From: Acidobacteriota bacterium
GTDB lineage: Bacteria > Acidobacteriota > Blastocatellia > HR10
Assembly: GCA_030550025.1 (NCBI GenBank)
Contig: JAUQQC010000001.1
Span: forward strand, 124,001 to 188,000
Direction of reading: 5' to 3'
DNA length: 64,000 nucleotides
Of this stretch, positions 7,999-17,333 are shown one piece after another. The position numbers were made by a program, and so were the translations under genes. Under the pieces are notes generated by a model. The model was not told the origin of the DNA. It saw only the letters and a list, made by a program, of their open reading frames with translations, and made no database searches. Position 1 is the first letter of the stretch. Every line of letters starts with the position of its first letter.

Positions 7999-9834
7999 GT
8001 GAGTGAAGCGCATTCGGAAGCAGTTGAAGAGGTCGCGCGGCGTCATGCGGAAGTGCGTGAGCGCTTGGTTGCTATGAGTGCGCTTCTGCGTGAGATGAAG
8101 TCGAGGGCTGCGGTGCAGGAAGCTCGTGACGATTCCGAACGCGCGCCATACGCAGCAGCGCTTGGCGAGTTGGCTGAGTTCTTCACCAAAGACGTGTGCG
8201 AACTCATGCGCCTTGAAGAGGAAGCGCTCTTCCCGCCGGTAGGGCGCGACTTGAACGAAATCGGTGGACCAGTCGCAGCGCTGGAGATCGAGCATGAGGA
8301 GTTACGGCATCTGATTCGGGAATTCGCGCAGGCGGTGGGGGCATGGTCATGCGGCGAATCCGATCGCGGTTCGATCGCCTCCGTCCTCGTATCGTGCGCC
8401 GAGCGCTTGCGAGATTTGCTGCGCGTTCACATTGAGAAAGAGGAGGCTGTGTTGTTTCGACTGATCCCCAGGGTCTTCACGCGGGCTGACGCTCGGAGAG
8501 CGCGCGCGTGTGTGCGCCTGTGGAGAAGCAAAATGAAGGCCCTTGCGTTGATGGTGTTCGGCGGTGGCGTTGGCATCCTCTTTGGGACCGTAGCCTTCGC
8601 GCAGCAGGGGACAAAGTCCATGGAGCGACAGTTCGCGGTACAGGGAGAGATACGGACGCGGTGGGAAGGGCGGTGGGGGGAACTGCTCGGGCAGCCGTTT
8701 CAAATAGGCGTGCGAGATGCCTATCTCCTCACGCGCGTGCGCGTGGGAGTGGACGTGCGTCCGACGCGATGGTTGCGTCTTTTCCTCCAAGGGCAGGATG
8801 CGCAGGCAATGGGGTTTCGGGCCGATCCCGATCCGCCGATCGTCGAAGATACGTTCGATATGCGACAGGCTTATGTCGAAGTCTTCAATCGCGAGCGTCG
8901 CGGCTTTGGTCTACAGATCGGACGGCAGGAGCTGTGCTTTGGCGATGAGCGACTGCTGGGCGCTTTCGATTGGGGGAACACAGCGCGCGCGTTCGATGCC
9001 CTTCGCGTCTTCTACGCGTGGCCGAAATCTCGGGTGGACGTCTTCGCGGCTTCCGTAGTCGTGATCGAGGATGGGGCATTCAACCGGCATCGAGCGGGAG
9101 AGAACCTCTACGGCATATACGGATCGTTTCAAGGGGTGATCCCGGAGGCCGTCGTGGAAGGCTATACGCTGTGGAGGACTCGACCGCGCGTTGTGGGGGA
9201 GCGTGGGCAGTTGGGGGATGCCGATGTGGTGACGGTGGGGACGCGATGGGCAGGGGCGCTTCCTGCTGCGTTCGAGTATCGCGTTGAGATCGCTGGGCAG
9301 TTAGGGCGATGGGCCCGCGAGCGCGTGCGCGCGTGGGCGCTGCATACGCAGCTCAGCTATCGGGCGGCGTCCGCGCCAGTGAGCCCGCGGGTGCTCATCG
9401 AGTACAACCAAGCTTCCGGGGATCGAGATCCCACCGATGGACGGCGCGAGACGTTCGATCAGCTCTTCCCGACCAATCACGATAAGTATGGGATCGCCGA
9501 TGTCGTAGGATGGCAGAACATGCGCAACGTGCGCGTGGGGGTATGGGGGCGACTGAATCCACGTATCACGGCGCAGCTCGACTATCACTCGTTCTGGCTC
9601 GCAAGCGGGCGCGATGCTCTCTACGGAGCTGGGGGGACGCCGATCGTGCGCTTCTCGAGCGCTGATCGAACGCATATCGGGCAAGAGCTGGACGTGGACG
9701 TGCGGGTCGCGCTCTCGCGCGCGCTCGCGTTGGGGACGGGATATGCGCATCTGTTCCCAGGCCGCTTCCTCAAGCGGGCAGCCTCCGGGACGAGCGTGAC
9801 GTTCGCATACACCATGTTGACCTACCGATTTTGA
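7999..9834 (+). CDS. Hemerythrin-like domain joined in frame to an alginate-export-type porin
   Basis: One 611-codon open frame holds two unlike modules. Residues 1-175 resemble an HHE/hemerythrin four-helix domain: H16, the EEEALFPP stretch near E74, H99, H104, H144 and E148/E149 fit di-iron ligands. One usual His before the first EE pair is replaced (ELMRLEEE). Residue 179 begins a typical signal peptide ([11 protein letters not shown]...AFAQQ) and an alginate-export-family outer-membrane barrel ending in YRF. A cytoplasmic di-iron domain in front of a signal peptide is topologically odd. Either translation restarts at 8533 or a frame error hides the first stop. The GTG start follows GAGGAGG and is the first gene after the sigma-54 promoter. 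Confidence 0.8.
   Translation: MSEAHSEAVEEVARRHAEVRERLVAMSALLREMKSRAAVQEARDDSERAPYAAALGELAEFFTKDVCELMRLEEEALFPPVGRDLNEIGGPVAALEIEHEELRHLIREFAQAVGAWSCGESDRGSIASVLVSCAERLRDLLRVHIEKEEAVLFRLIPRVFTRADARRARACVRLWRSKMKALALMVFGGGVGILFGTVAFAQQGTKSMERQFAVQGEIRTRWEGRWGELLGQPFQIGVRDAYLLTRVRVGVDVRPTRWLRLFLQGQDAQAMGFRADPDPPIVEDTFDMRQAYVEVFNRERRGFGLQIGRQELCFGDERLLGAFDWGNTARAFDALRVFYAWPKSRVDVFAASVVVIEDGAFNRHRAGENLYGIYGSFQGVIPEAVVEGYTLWRTRPRVVGERGQLGDADVVTVGTRWAGALPAAFEYRVEIAGQLGRWARERVRAWALHTQLSYRAASAPVSPRVLIEYNQASGDRDPTDGRRETFDQLFPTNHDKYGIADVVGWQNMRNVRVGVWGRLNPRITAQLDYHSFWLASGRDALYGAGGTPIVRFSSADRTHIGQELDVDVRVALSRALALGTGYAHLFPGRFLKRAASGTSVTFAYTMLTYRF
8533..9834 (+). other. Probable independent porin start inside the hemerythrin-porin ORF
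   Basis: ATG at 8533 is preceded by GGAGAA at suitable spacing and begins a clean signal peptide followed by about 408 residues of alginate-export-type barrel. A TGA overlaps this ATG in the +1 frame (ATGA at 8533-8536), the usual coupling arrangement for two separate genes. This porin could be the channel for substrate or product of the periplasmic enzyme. Confidence 0.6.
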
Positions 9835-9850
9835 GCGCAGGAGGGGGGAT

Positions 9851-12800
9851 ATGACCGAACGGTCCGATCACATCGCGTGCGATCGCATTGCCGAAGGTCG
9901 CTCTCGACTCACGCGTCGAGCCTTCCTTACGCTCTCGGCGCTTGCGGCGGTCGAAGCGGCTTGCCGGCCGAGCCTCTCGCTCTTTCGGCCGAGCGACGAG
10001 ATTCTGGACCCGTTCCAGTATTATCCGAGCCGCGATTGGGAGCGGCTCTATCGCGATCTCTACCGCTACGATAGCACCTTTCACTTCCTCTGCGCGCCCA
10101 ACGATACGCACAACTGCTTACTCAAGGCCTACGTGAAGAACAACGTCATCGTACGGATCGGGCCAAGTTTCGGCTACGGTCGGGCGACCGATCTCTACGG
10201 GAATGCGGCTTCGGCGCGCTGGGACCCGCGCTGTTGCAACAAGGGCTTGGCGTTGTTGCGGCGGATTTATGGGCCGCGGCGGTGTCGGCAGCCGATGGTG
10301 CGACGTGGCTTCAAGGAGTGGGTCGAACGCGGGTTCCCGCGCGATGCGGCGGGGCGTCCGCCACGAGAGCTCTTCCAGCGCGGCAAGGATGAGTGGGTGC
10401 AGGTCTCCTGGGAGGAAGCGTTCGATCTTGCCGCCCGTGCGCTTTTGAACATCGCCAAGACCTATACTGGCGAGCACGGCGCTCGTCTCTTGCGCGCACA
10501 AGGGTACGATGAAGCGATGATCGAAGCGATGAAAGGCTCTGGGACGCAGACGCTCAAGTTCCGCGGCGGGATGCCGCTTCTTGGGACGGTGCGCATCATG
10601 GCGCTTTATCGGTTAGCCAATGCGCTCGCGCTGTTGGATGCGAAGCTGCGCAACGTGGGACCTGATCAAGCGCTCGGCGGGCGCGGCTGGGATAGCTACT
10701 CCTGGCATACGGATCTGCCGCCTGGCCATCCCATGGTGACCGGACAGCAGACGGTCGAGTTCGATCTCTGCGATGCCGAAAACGCTCGAATGGTCATCTG
10801 CTGGGGCATGAACTGGATTTCGACCAAGATGCCCGATGCCCATTGGCTGACGGAGGCTCGGCTCAAGGGGACGAAGATCGTCGCCGTCACGGTCGAGTAC
10901 TCCTCGACCTGCTCGAAAGCCGATGAGGTCGTCATCATCCGTCCGGGCACAGATGCCGCGCTCGCTTTAGGGATCGCGCACGTCCTCATCAAGGAGAAGC
11001 TCTACGACGAAGAATTCGTCAAGTGCTTCACCGATCTGCCGCTGCTGGTGCGAATGGATACGCTCGGGCATCTCAAAGCGAGCGACATCATCCCGAATTA
11101 CCGACCGGCTCCGCTTCAGAACAACGTGAAGATCGTGAAGCCGGGCGAGGGCGCGCCCCCGCCCATTCGACAAGAGGCCCAATACATTTCCGAGGAGTTG
11201 CGCCAGGAATGGGGCGATTTCACCGTGTGGGATGCGAAGGCGGGCAAACCCGCCGTCGTCACGCGCGATGAGGTAGGCGAGCATTTCAAGCGGAAGGGAG
11301 TGGACCCGGCGCTCGAGGGCGAGTTCGAGGTCCAGCTCGTTGATGGTCGGCGCGTGCGCGTGCGGCCCGTCTTCGACCTCATCAAGCAGTACGTCTTCGA
11401 CACCTTCGATCCGGATTCGGTATCCGAACTCACCTGGGCGCCGAAGGAGGCGATCCTCAATCTGGCGCGCGAGATCGCGCGCTTTCGGGGCAGCACGCTC
11501 GTGGCCGTCGGCATGGGGCCGAATCACTTCTTCAACAACGATCTCAAAGATCGAGCGATCTTCCTCGTCTGCGCTCTGACGCGCAATGTCGGCGTGCATG
11601 GCGGCAACATTGGCTCCTATGCGGGCAACTATCGCTCGGCGCTCTTCAACGGTAATCCGCAGTTCATCGCCGAGAACCCATTCGATATCGAGCTGGATCC
11701 GACGAAGCCGGCGCGCACGAAGTCCTACTACAAGATGGAATCGGCGCATTATTTCAACTATGGCGATCGCCCGCTGCGCATCGGGAACAAGCTCTTCACC
11801 GGCAAGACGCACCTGCCGACGCCCACGAAAGTGATGTGGTTCGCCAATTCGAACTCGATCCTCGGCAACATCAAGTGGCATTATGATGTCGTGGTGAACA
11901 CGCTCCCGAAGGTGGAGATGATCGTCGTGCAGGATTGGTGGTGGACGGCCTCGTGCGAATATGCTGACGTCGTCTTCCCTGTGGATTCGTGGGCCGAGTT
12001 CAAGTATCCGGACATGACGGCCTCGGTGACGAATCCGTTCCTTCAGGTCTTCCCGCGCACCGGCTTGCCGCGGTTGCACAACACGCGTTCGGATATCGAA
12101 GTTTGCGCTGGGGTCAGCCGGAGGCTTGCGGAGCTGACAGGAGACAGGCGGTTTGCCGATTACTGGAAGTTCGTCGAAGAGGGCAAGGTCGAAGTCTACT
12201 TGCAGCGGATCCTCAACGCGAGCACGACGACGCGCGGCTACCGGATCGAAGAGCTGGAGGCGAAGGCAAAGGAAGGGATTCCCGCACTCATCCTCACGCG
12301 CACCTATCCGAAGATCATGGGCTGGGAGCATACGAACGAGAGCAAGCCGTGGTATACGAAGACTGGGCGACTCGAATACTATCGCCCCGAACCGGAGTTC
12401 ATCGAATATGGGGAGGCGATCCCAGTCTATCGCGAGCCGGTGGATGGGACGTTGCATGAGCCGAACGTGATCGTCGCGAATCGTCCGCACCCGGCGATTC
12501 GTCCTTCCCCGCCAGAAGCCTATGGGCTCTCGCGCGAGGATCTCTCGGTCGAAGTGCGGCAGGTTCGTAACGTCGTGCGCGCGGTGGAGGAGGTTGTGCG
12601 CAGTCGCCATCCGCTCGCGCGGCGCGGCTTCACGCACGTCTACATCACGCCCAAGTATCGGCACGGCGTGCACACGACGCCGGTGGACACGGATCTGATG
12701 GCTCTGTGGTTTGGGCCGTTCGGCGATCCCTATCGGCGCGATCGGCGCAAGCCGTGGGTGGGCGAGGGCTATGTGGACATCAATCCCGAGGACGCCAAAG

Positions 12801-13351
12801 CCCTCGGCATCGAAGACGGCGATTACGTCTGGATCGATGGCGATCCCGAGGATCGCCCCTATCGCGGATGGCGAGCCGGGACCGAAGCGTACAAGCTCTC
12901 GCGTTGCCTGCTCCGGGCGCGCTATTATTACGGGATTCCGCCTCGAATTGCGCGCTCTTGGTTCCACATGTACATGGCGACTTACGGCTCGGTCGAAGGC
13001 CATGAGAAGAATCCCGACCATCTGGCCCGGAATCCGCGCACTGGTTATCAGGCGATGTTTCGCTATGGGGGACATCAATCGGCGACGCGCGCGTGGTTGC
13101 GCCCGACGCTGATGACCGACAGCCTCGTGCGCAAGGACGTCTTCGGGCAGACGATCGGCAAAGGCTTCGCTCCCGACATCCATTGCACTGTCGGCGCGCC
13201 CAAGGAATCGTTCGTCCGAATCACGAAGGCCGAAGATGGTGGTCCGGAGAAGGAGCGCCTCTGGCGGCCGGCGCGATTGGGGCTGCGTCCAACTTACGAG
13301 AGCGAGGCGATGCGTCGGTTTCTCAAAGGCGAGTTCGTGAGGAAGCGATGA
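9851..13351 (+). CDS. Type II DMSO-reductase-family molybdoenzyme alpha subunit, NxrA/NarG-like
   Basis: A 1166-residue bis-MGD catalytic subunit. A Tat signal ([15 protein letters not shown], residues 19-33) indicates export to the periplasm. The N-terminal [4Fe-4S] site reads C81-x3-D85-x3-C89 with C128/C129 downstream, so Asp stands where NarG has Cys and Cys where NarG has His. HTDLPPGHP (residues 286-294) carries the presumed molybdenum-ligating Asp288. [20 protein letters not shown] matches the NarG/NxrA core. The length is close to Nitrospira-type NxrA. Nitrite, nitrate, chlorate, selenate or hydrocarbon substrates are all found in this family; the direction of catalysis cannot be read. 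The start follows AGGAGGGGG. Confidence 0.88.
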   Translation: MTERSDHIACDRIAEGRSRLTRRAFLTLSALAAVEAACRPSLSLFRPSDEILDPFQYYPSRDWERLYRDLYRYDSTFHFLCAPNDTHNCLLKAYVKNNVIVRIGPSFGYGRATDLYGNAASARWDPRCCNKGLALLRRIYGPRRCRQPMVRRGFKEWVERGFPRDAAGRPPRELFQRGKDEWVQVSWEEAFDLAARALLNIAKTYTGEHGARLLRAQGYDEAMIEAMKGSGTQTLKFRGGMPLLGTVRIMALYRLANALALLDAKLRNVGPDQALGGRGWDSYSWHTDLPPGHPMVTGQQTVEFDLCDAENARMVICWGMNWISTKMPDAHWLTEARLKGTKIVAVTVEYSSTCSKADEVVIIRPGTDAALALGIAHVLIKEKLYDEEFVKCFTDLPLLVRMDTLGHLKASDIIPNYRPAPLQNNVKIVKPGEGAPPPIRQEAQYISEELRQEWGDFTVWDAKAGKPAVVTRDEVGEHFKRKGVDPALEGEFEVQLVDGRRVRVRPVFDLIKQYVFDTFDPDSVSELTWAPKEAILNLAREIARFRGSTLVAVGMGPNHFFNNDLKDRAIFLVCALTRNVGVHGGNIGSYAGNYRSALFNGNPQFIAENPFDIELDPTKPARTKSYYKMESAHYFNYGDRPLRIGNKLFTGKTHLPTPTKVMWFANSNSILGNIKWHYDVVVNTLPKVEMIVVQDWWWTASCEYADVVFPVDSWAEFKYPDMTASVTNPFLQVFPRTGLPRLHNTRSDIEVCAGVSRRLAELTGDRRFADYWKFVEEGKVEVYLQRILNASTTTRGYRIEELEAKAKEGIPALILTRTYPKIMGWEHTNESKPWYTKTGRLEYYRPEPEFIEYGEAIPVYREPVDGTLHEPNVIVANRPHPAIRPSPPEAYGLSREDLSVEVRQVRNVVRAVEEVVRSRHPLARRGFTHVYITPKYRHGVHTTPVDTDLMALWFGPFGDPYRRDRRKPWVGEGYVDINPEDAKALGIEDGDYVWIDGDPEDRPYRGWRAGTEAYKLSRCLLRARYYYGIPPRIARSWFHMYMATYGSVEGHEKNPDHLARNPRTGYQAMFRYGGHQSATRAWLRPTLMTDSLVRKDVFGQTIGKGFAPDIHCTVGAPKESFVRITKAEDGGPEKERLWRPARLGLRPTYESEAMRRFLKGEFVRKR

Positions 13352-13432
13352 GAGGCGTGTCATTTCATGAAGAGCTGAAGGTTCGCCTCGCCGCATGGTC
13401 GTGTAGTGGGGCGGCATGGAAAGGAGGAAGGT

Positions 13433-14566
13433 ATGGCGAACGTCTATAACTGGCAGCTCGGACGCGACATGTTCTATCCCTATGAGGCGCCCAGGCCCCG
13501 ACGGCAGTTCGCTGCCGTCTTCGACACGAACAAATGCATCGCCTGTCAGACATGCACCATCGCCTGCAAGAACGCATGGACCTCAGGGCAGGGGCAGGAG
13601 TATATGTTCTGGAACAACGTCGAGACCAAGCCCTGGGGCTTCTACCCGCTCGGTTGGGACGTGCGGCTTCTGGAAAAGCTCGGCGTGCAGGAATGGGATG
13701 GCGAGGTCTATCGGGGCAGGACGATCTTCGAAGCGGCTCCTCCGGGCGAAGTTGCGCTGGGCATCATGCCCGAGCGAGAGGACTGGTCATATCCGAACAT
13801 CGGCGAGGACGAGGTGAGCGCGCCCGTGAAGCAAGGAGAGTACCTTCGCCTCCCGCACCAGCCGTGGATGTTCTACTTGCAGCGCATTTGCAATCACTGC
13901 ACGTATCCGGCGTGCCTGGCCGGTTGCCCGCGCAAGGCCATCTACAAGCGGCCGGAGGACGGCATCGTGCTCGTGGATCAGATTCGCTGCCGCGGCTACC
14001 AGGAATGCATCCGCGCCTGCCCCTACAAAAAGGTGATGTTCAACGAGTACCTGGGCAAGACGCAGAAGTGCATCGGCTGCTATCCGAAGGTCGAACAGGG
14101 CCTGCAACCAGAGTGTGTAGTCAATTGCATCGGCAAGATCCGACTCATGGGCTTCGTGAGCACGCCGGATCGAGCGCGCGAGGACAACCCGATCGACTAC
14201 TTGGTGCACATTCGCAAGATCGCTTTGCCCCTTTATCCACAATTTGGGACTGAGCCGAACGTCTACTATATCCCTCCGGTCAATGTCCCGACCAGTTTCA
14301 CGACGATGCTTTTTGGGCCGCGCGCCGAAGAGGCGGTGGAGACATACCGGAAAGCGGCACAGGAAGGCGACCAGACGCTCATCGGGCTTCTGATGCTTTT
14401 CGGGAGCACGCCCTTCATCATCCACCGCTTCAAGGTCAAGGACGGCTTCGCCTACGGGTACAACGAGCAGAGGGTGGAGTTGGTGAAGGTCCCGATCAAA
14501 GAACCCATTCACATTCGGCCCTTCTATGACCGTGAACGGAACGTCTATCGTTTCAGCATCACCTGA
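13433..14566 (+). CDS. Iron-sulfur beta subunit, NxrB/NarH-like
   Basis: A 377-residue four-cluster ferredoxin subunit. The cysteine sets are C35-C38-C41-C45, C153-C156-C161-C165, C186/Y189/C192/C196 and C213-C216-C228-C232. Y189 replaces a Cys, predicting one [3Fe-4S] cluster as in NarH (Trp there). The N terminus (VYNWQLGRDMFYPYE) and the segments WNNVETKP and CNHCTYPACLAGCPRKAIY strongly recall Nitrospira/anammox NxrB. It has no signal peptide and should be co-exported with alpha by Tat. The start at 13433 is chosen over 13406 because AGGAGG lies 5-10 bases upstream. Confidence 0.9.
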   Translation: MANVYNWQLGRDMFYPYEAPRPRRQFAAVFDTNKCIACQTCTIACKNAWTSGQGQEYMFWNNVETKPWGFYPLGWDVRLLEKLGVQEWDGEVYRGRTIFEAAPPGEVALGIMPEREDWSYPNIGEDEVSAPVKQGEYLRLPHQPWMFYLQRICNHCTYPACLAGCPRKAIYKRPEDGIVLVDQIRCRGYQECIRACPYKKVMFNEYLGKTQKCIGCYPKVEQGLQPECVVNCIGKIRLMGFVSTPDRAREDNPIDYLVHIRKIALPLYPQFGTEPNVYYIPPVNVPTSFTTMLFGPRAEEAVETYRKAAQEGDQTLIGLLMLFGSTPFIIHRFKVKDGFAYGYNEQRVELVKVPIKEPIHIRPFYDRERNVYRFSIT

Positions 14567-15365
14567 GGCGGGCGGCGCCTCGGCGCGAGGAGGCTTGTAC
14601 AAGGTCTTCTCGCTGGCCTTCCGCTATCCGTCACTGGAGATCGTGGCGTTCTTCGGCGATCCGGAATTGCCGGAGGCGCTCGCCCAACTCCCCGCGCAGG
14701 AGGAAGGAGCGTTGGTCAGCGAACTGGCGGCCTATCTTCGTTCGTCCGCATTTCGAGAAGATATCGCGCGAGTCGAGAGCGCCTATCATGCGCTCTTTCA
14801 TCTGGAAGGCGGCGTGCCGCTCTACGAATCCGCCTACCGGGGCGCGCACGAGTTCCAATGGGCGGAGACGTTGGCCGACGTGAACGGATTTTATCGCGCC
14901 TTCGGATTGGAGCTGGTCGGCGAGCGTCCCGATCATTTGAGCGCGGAGTTGGAATTCATGTATGTGCTCGCGCTCAAGGAGGTGTGCGCGCGTTTTGAGG
15001 CGGACGGGAAGGCATCGCGCGAGCATCTGCAGATCACCTGGGAGGCCGAGCGCGCCTTCCTGCGCGATCACCTCGCCGTTTGGGTTCCGGCGTTCGCGCG
15101 CGCGCTGCGCCGTCGGATGGCAAAGGGGGGGAGATTTTACAAACGCATGAGCGCGTGGCTCGATCGGTTTCTGCAAGGCGAATGTGCGCGCTTCGGCGTG
15201 AGCCCATCGGCAACTGCCGTTTCGCCCACGCTGTCGGAAGCCGAAGAAGAGTTGGCGTGTCCCGTTTCGGCGGCCAGCGGCGGAGCTGTCGCGGATCGAA
15301 GTTCCGCGTGGGGCGATGGGCTTGGCCGATGGGAGATCCCTGAAGAGGGGGAGGAGGAGCGATGA
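14526..15365 (+). CDS. TorD/NarJ-family molybdoenzyme assembly chaperone
   Basis: A 279-residue cytoplasmic chaperone. LYKVFSLAFRYPSLEIV near the N terminus and YHALFHLEGGVPLYESAYRG followed by LSAELEFMYVLALKE are characteristic of TorD/DmsD/NarJ-type helical proteins that bind the Tat signal and guide cofactor insertion. It overlaps the beta-subunit gene by 41 bp and ends in a 4-bp ATGA overlap with the gamma gene, so it is coupled on both sides. The last ~50 residues are low-complexity. The A-B-D-C gene order is that of serABDC, ddhABDC and clrABDC clusters. Confidence 0.85.
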   Translation: MTVNGTSIVSASPEAGGASARGGLYKVFSLAFRYPSLEIVAFFGDPELPEALAQLPAQEEGALVSELAAYLRSSAFREDIARVESAYHALFHLEGGVPLYESAYRGAHEFQWAETLADVNGFYRAFGLELVGERPDHLSAELEFMYVLALKEVCARFEADGKASREHLQITWEAERAFLRDHLAVWVPAFARALRRRMAKGGRFYKRMSAWLDRFLQGECARFGVSPSATAVSPTLSEAEEELACPVSAASGGAVADRSSAWGDGLGRWEIPEEGEEER

Positions 15366-16249
15366 GGACGATCGTCATCATTGGACTCATCGGGCTTGTC
15401 GTGAGCCTGTTCACGGTCGGCTCCTACTATGCGCTCTTTCGCTATCGTACGTTCCCGCCGGCCGCCGACCAGCCGGTGGAGACGCTCGACGTGCCATATA
15501 TGGAGCGAAACGTCGAGCTGAACGAGCGAGGAGCGGAGGATCCGGTCTGGCAGCAAGTGCCCGGCAAAACCCTCGTGCTCACACCTCAGGTGACGGCCAT
15601 TCCGTGGGGGAAGGCGAGCGTGCCAGAGGTCACCGTCGCCGCGTTTCACAACGGCGAGCGCATCTTCTTCCGCCTCCACTGGCGAGACGCCACGGAGAAT
15701 CGCGAGGTCGGACCAGATACGTTCACCGATGCGTGCGCCGTTATGTTACCGCTTGTGGAGGAGCCGCAGCCGAACACGATCATGATGGGATTCCTGGAAG
15801 GTGCGAATATTTGGGCATGGAAGGCTGCGCGCGACGCGCAGGTCTGGGGGAGGGAGCGCGCGACGGCGCCGGCCCCGCCCGAACGTCCGTACACGGATTA
15901 CTATTACCCGCTTGAAGAGCGCGAGGTCTTTCCGATCGCGAGGGAATCGGTCGCGTCGGCTGTCGAGGATCTCATCGCACGGGGAGTGGGGACACTCACG
16001 CCGCGGGCGCATCAGCGCGTCCAGGGACGTGGCTTTTGGAAGGAAGGGACGTGGACGGTGGTCCTCACACGTGCGTTGGCCACTCACGAGGTGGGGGAGG
16101 CGACGTTGCCAGTGGGGAAGACGCGCGCTGTCGCCTTCGCCGTATGGGATGGTGCGAAAGGAGATCGCGGCGCGCGCAAATCCATCACCGAGTGGGTGCG
16201 GCTGCGGCTGTGGCCGATCGAGATCCCGGCTGGCGCGGCGGGGAAATAA
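15362..16249 (+). CDS. Heme-b-binding gamma subunit, ethylbenzene-dehydrogenase-like
   Basis: A 295-residue protein with an N-terminal hydrophobic helix (IVIIGLIGLVVSLFTVGSYYAL) followed by a periplasmic beta-rich domain of the EB_dh (EbdC/SerC/ClrC-like) type. PEVTVAAFHNGERIFFRLHWRD and the C-terminal KSITEWVRLRLWPIEI are typical strands. Such subunits bind one heme b through Met and Lys and relay electrons between the beta subunit and a periplasmic carrier. The uncleaved-looking helix suggests a membrane anchor instead of a soluble subunit. No NarI-type cytochrome b gene is present. Confidence 0.75.
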   Translation: MRTIVIIGLIGLVVSLFTVGSYYALFRYRTFPPAADQPVETLDVPYMERNVELNERGAEDPVWQQVPGKTLVLTPQVTAIPWGKASVPEVTVAAFHNGERIFFRLHWRDATENREVGPDTFTDACAVMLPLVEEPQPNTIMMGFLEGANIWAWKAARDAQVWGRERATAPAPPERPYTDYYYPLEEREVFPIARESVASAVEDLIARGVGTLTPRAHQRVQGRGFWKEGTWTVVLTRALATHEVGEATLPVGKTRAVAFAVWDGAKGDRGARKSITEWVRLRLWPIEIPAGAAGK

Positions 16250-16276
16250 CGCGAGGGAGGAGAAAGGAGGGAGCTT

Positions 16277-16747
16277 ATGATCCGAACGCTGAAGCGTCTG
16301 GGGCTGACGCTCCTCGGGGCAGGAGCGCTCCTCTTCCTCACGTCGGTCGTGCTCGCCTGGTGGCCGACGCGCGGTGAGGAGCGCGCCATCACGATCGTCG
16401 CGCGGCGCTTCCAGTACATGCCGAACATCGTGCGCGTGCGTCGTGGCGATACCGTCACCATTCGCCTCATGAGCGAGGACGTGCACCACGGATTCTATCT
16501 GGACGGCTATGAGGTACAGACGAGCGCACTGCCCGGTCAGGATGGCGTCGTGCGCTTCGTGGCCGATAAGACGGGGAAGTTTGCCTTCCGGTGTTCGGTC
16601 ACCTGTGGCGCGTTCCATCCCTACATGATCGGATACCTCAAGGTCGAACCGGACTATCGGTTTCTGGGGGCGACGGGCGCTGTGCTCGCGCTCTTTGGCG
16701 CTGCTTTCGTAGCGGTGAGCACGCGCAGCGCGTCGGCGGGATCGTGA
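16277..16747 (+). CDS. Membrane-anchored CuA-type cupredoxin, Cox2-like
   Basis: A 156-residue protein with an N-terminal TM helix (residues 8-29), a cupredoxin domain and a C-terminal hydrophobic helix (about 122-146). The metal loop C106-S-V-T-C110-G-A-F-H114-P-Y-M117 is the full CxxxCxxxHxxM CuA pattern, and H70/H71 supplies the upstream His. In Cox2 the residue at the V position is Glu, but it binds through its backbone. No oxidase subunit I is nearby, so this looks like a stand-alone dinuclear copper electron carrier for the molybdoenzyme. Confidence 0.82.
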   Translation: MIRTLKRLGLTLLGAGALLFLTSVVLAWWPTRGEERAITIVARRFQYMPNIVRVRRGDTVTIRLMSEDVHHGFYLDGYEVQTSALPGQDGVVRFVADKTGKFAFRCSVTCGAFHPYMIGYLKVEPDYRFLGATGAVLALFGAAFVAVSTRSASAGS

Positions 16748-16777
16748 GCGTCACGTGCGATCTGAGAGGAGGAGGGA

Positions 16778-17275
16778 ATGGCTATGAAGCGTTCGCTCGC
16801 CGAGCTCTCGCCACAAGAAGTCCTGACCGTCGCCATCTGGATCGAGGAACGGAATGCTCGCATCTATGAGAACTACGCGGAGATGTTCGAATGGTATGAA
16901 CCGGATGCGGCGCGCGCATTTCGGGAGATGGCGGAGGAAGAACGCGAGCACGGCCGTCGCTTGGCCGCGCTGTATGCCGGACGGTATGGGGAAGCGGCGT
17001 GCGAGGTGACGGACGCCGACATTCAGGAGCTGGTCGAAGTGCCTGTCGTCGAGGATGGCGAGGCGTTGATCTACGATCGCGCATCGCGGCGTCAGGCGTT
17101 CGACGTCGGCGTGCAGGCCGAGCGCCGCGCCCGCGCGTTCTATGCGGAATTGGTGGAGCGCACGGCGGATCCCGCGCTGCGCGCGCTCTTTGACGAGTTG
17201 GCCCGCGTCGAATCCGAACACGAAGCCTTCTTCGTGCGAAAACTCGCCGAGGTGGACCCTTCGGAGAACGCGTGA
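16778..17275 (+). CDS. Ferritin-like/rubrerythrin-type di-iron protein
   Basis: A 165-residue four-helix-bundle protein. It carries two ExxH motifs (E55-R-E-H58 and E145-S-E-H148) and Glu residues in helices 1 and 3 (IEERNARIYE, QAERRARAF), a complete carboxylate-bridged di-iron set. It lacks the C-terminal rubredoxin domain of classical rubrerythrins. A role in peroxide, oxygen or nitric-oxide handling, or in iron storage near the enzyme, is possible. It sits between the two cupredoxin-type genes in the same operon, with GAGAGGAGGAGG upstream of the start. Confidence 0.75.
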   Translation: MAMKRSLAELSPQEVLTVAIWIEERNARIYENYAEMFEWYEPDAARAFREMAEEEREHGRRLAALYAGRYGEAACEVTDADIQELVEVPVVEDGEALIYDRASRRQAFDVGVQAERRARAFYAELVERTADPALRALFDELARVESEHEAFFVRKLAEVDPSENA

Positions 17276-17333
17276 GCGCATCGGAGGGGTTCCGCCATAG
17301 GACGAGGGCTTCGCCGATGAGGAGGGAGCGAGT

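Noticed and set aside
10967-13417. 816-codon open frame opposite the molybdoenzyme alpha subunit
   Set aside because: Shadow of a well-supported gene with conserved cofactor motifs; composition rich in Arg and His typical of antisense frames.
15362-16249. NarI-type cytochrome b gamma subunit
   Set aside because: Only one N-terminal hydrophobic helix is present and the remainder is a soluble beta-rich domain of the ethylbenzene-dehydrogenase gamma type.
16277-16747. Cytochrome c oxidase subunit II
   Set aside because: The CuA loop is present but the protein is too short, and no subunit I, III or heme protein is nearby.
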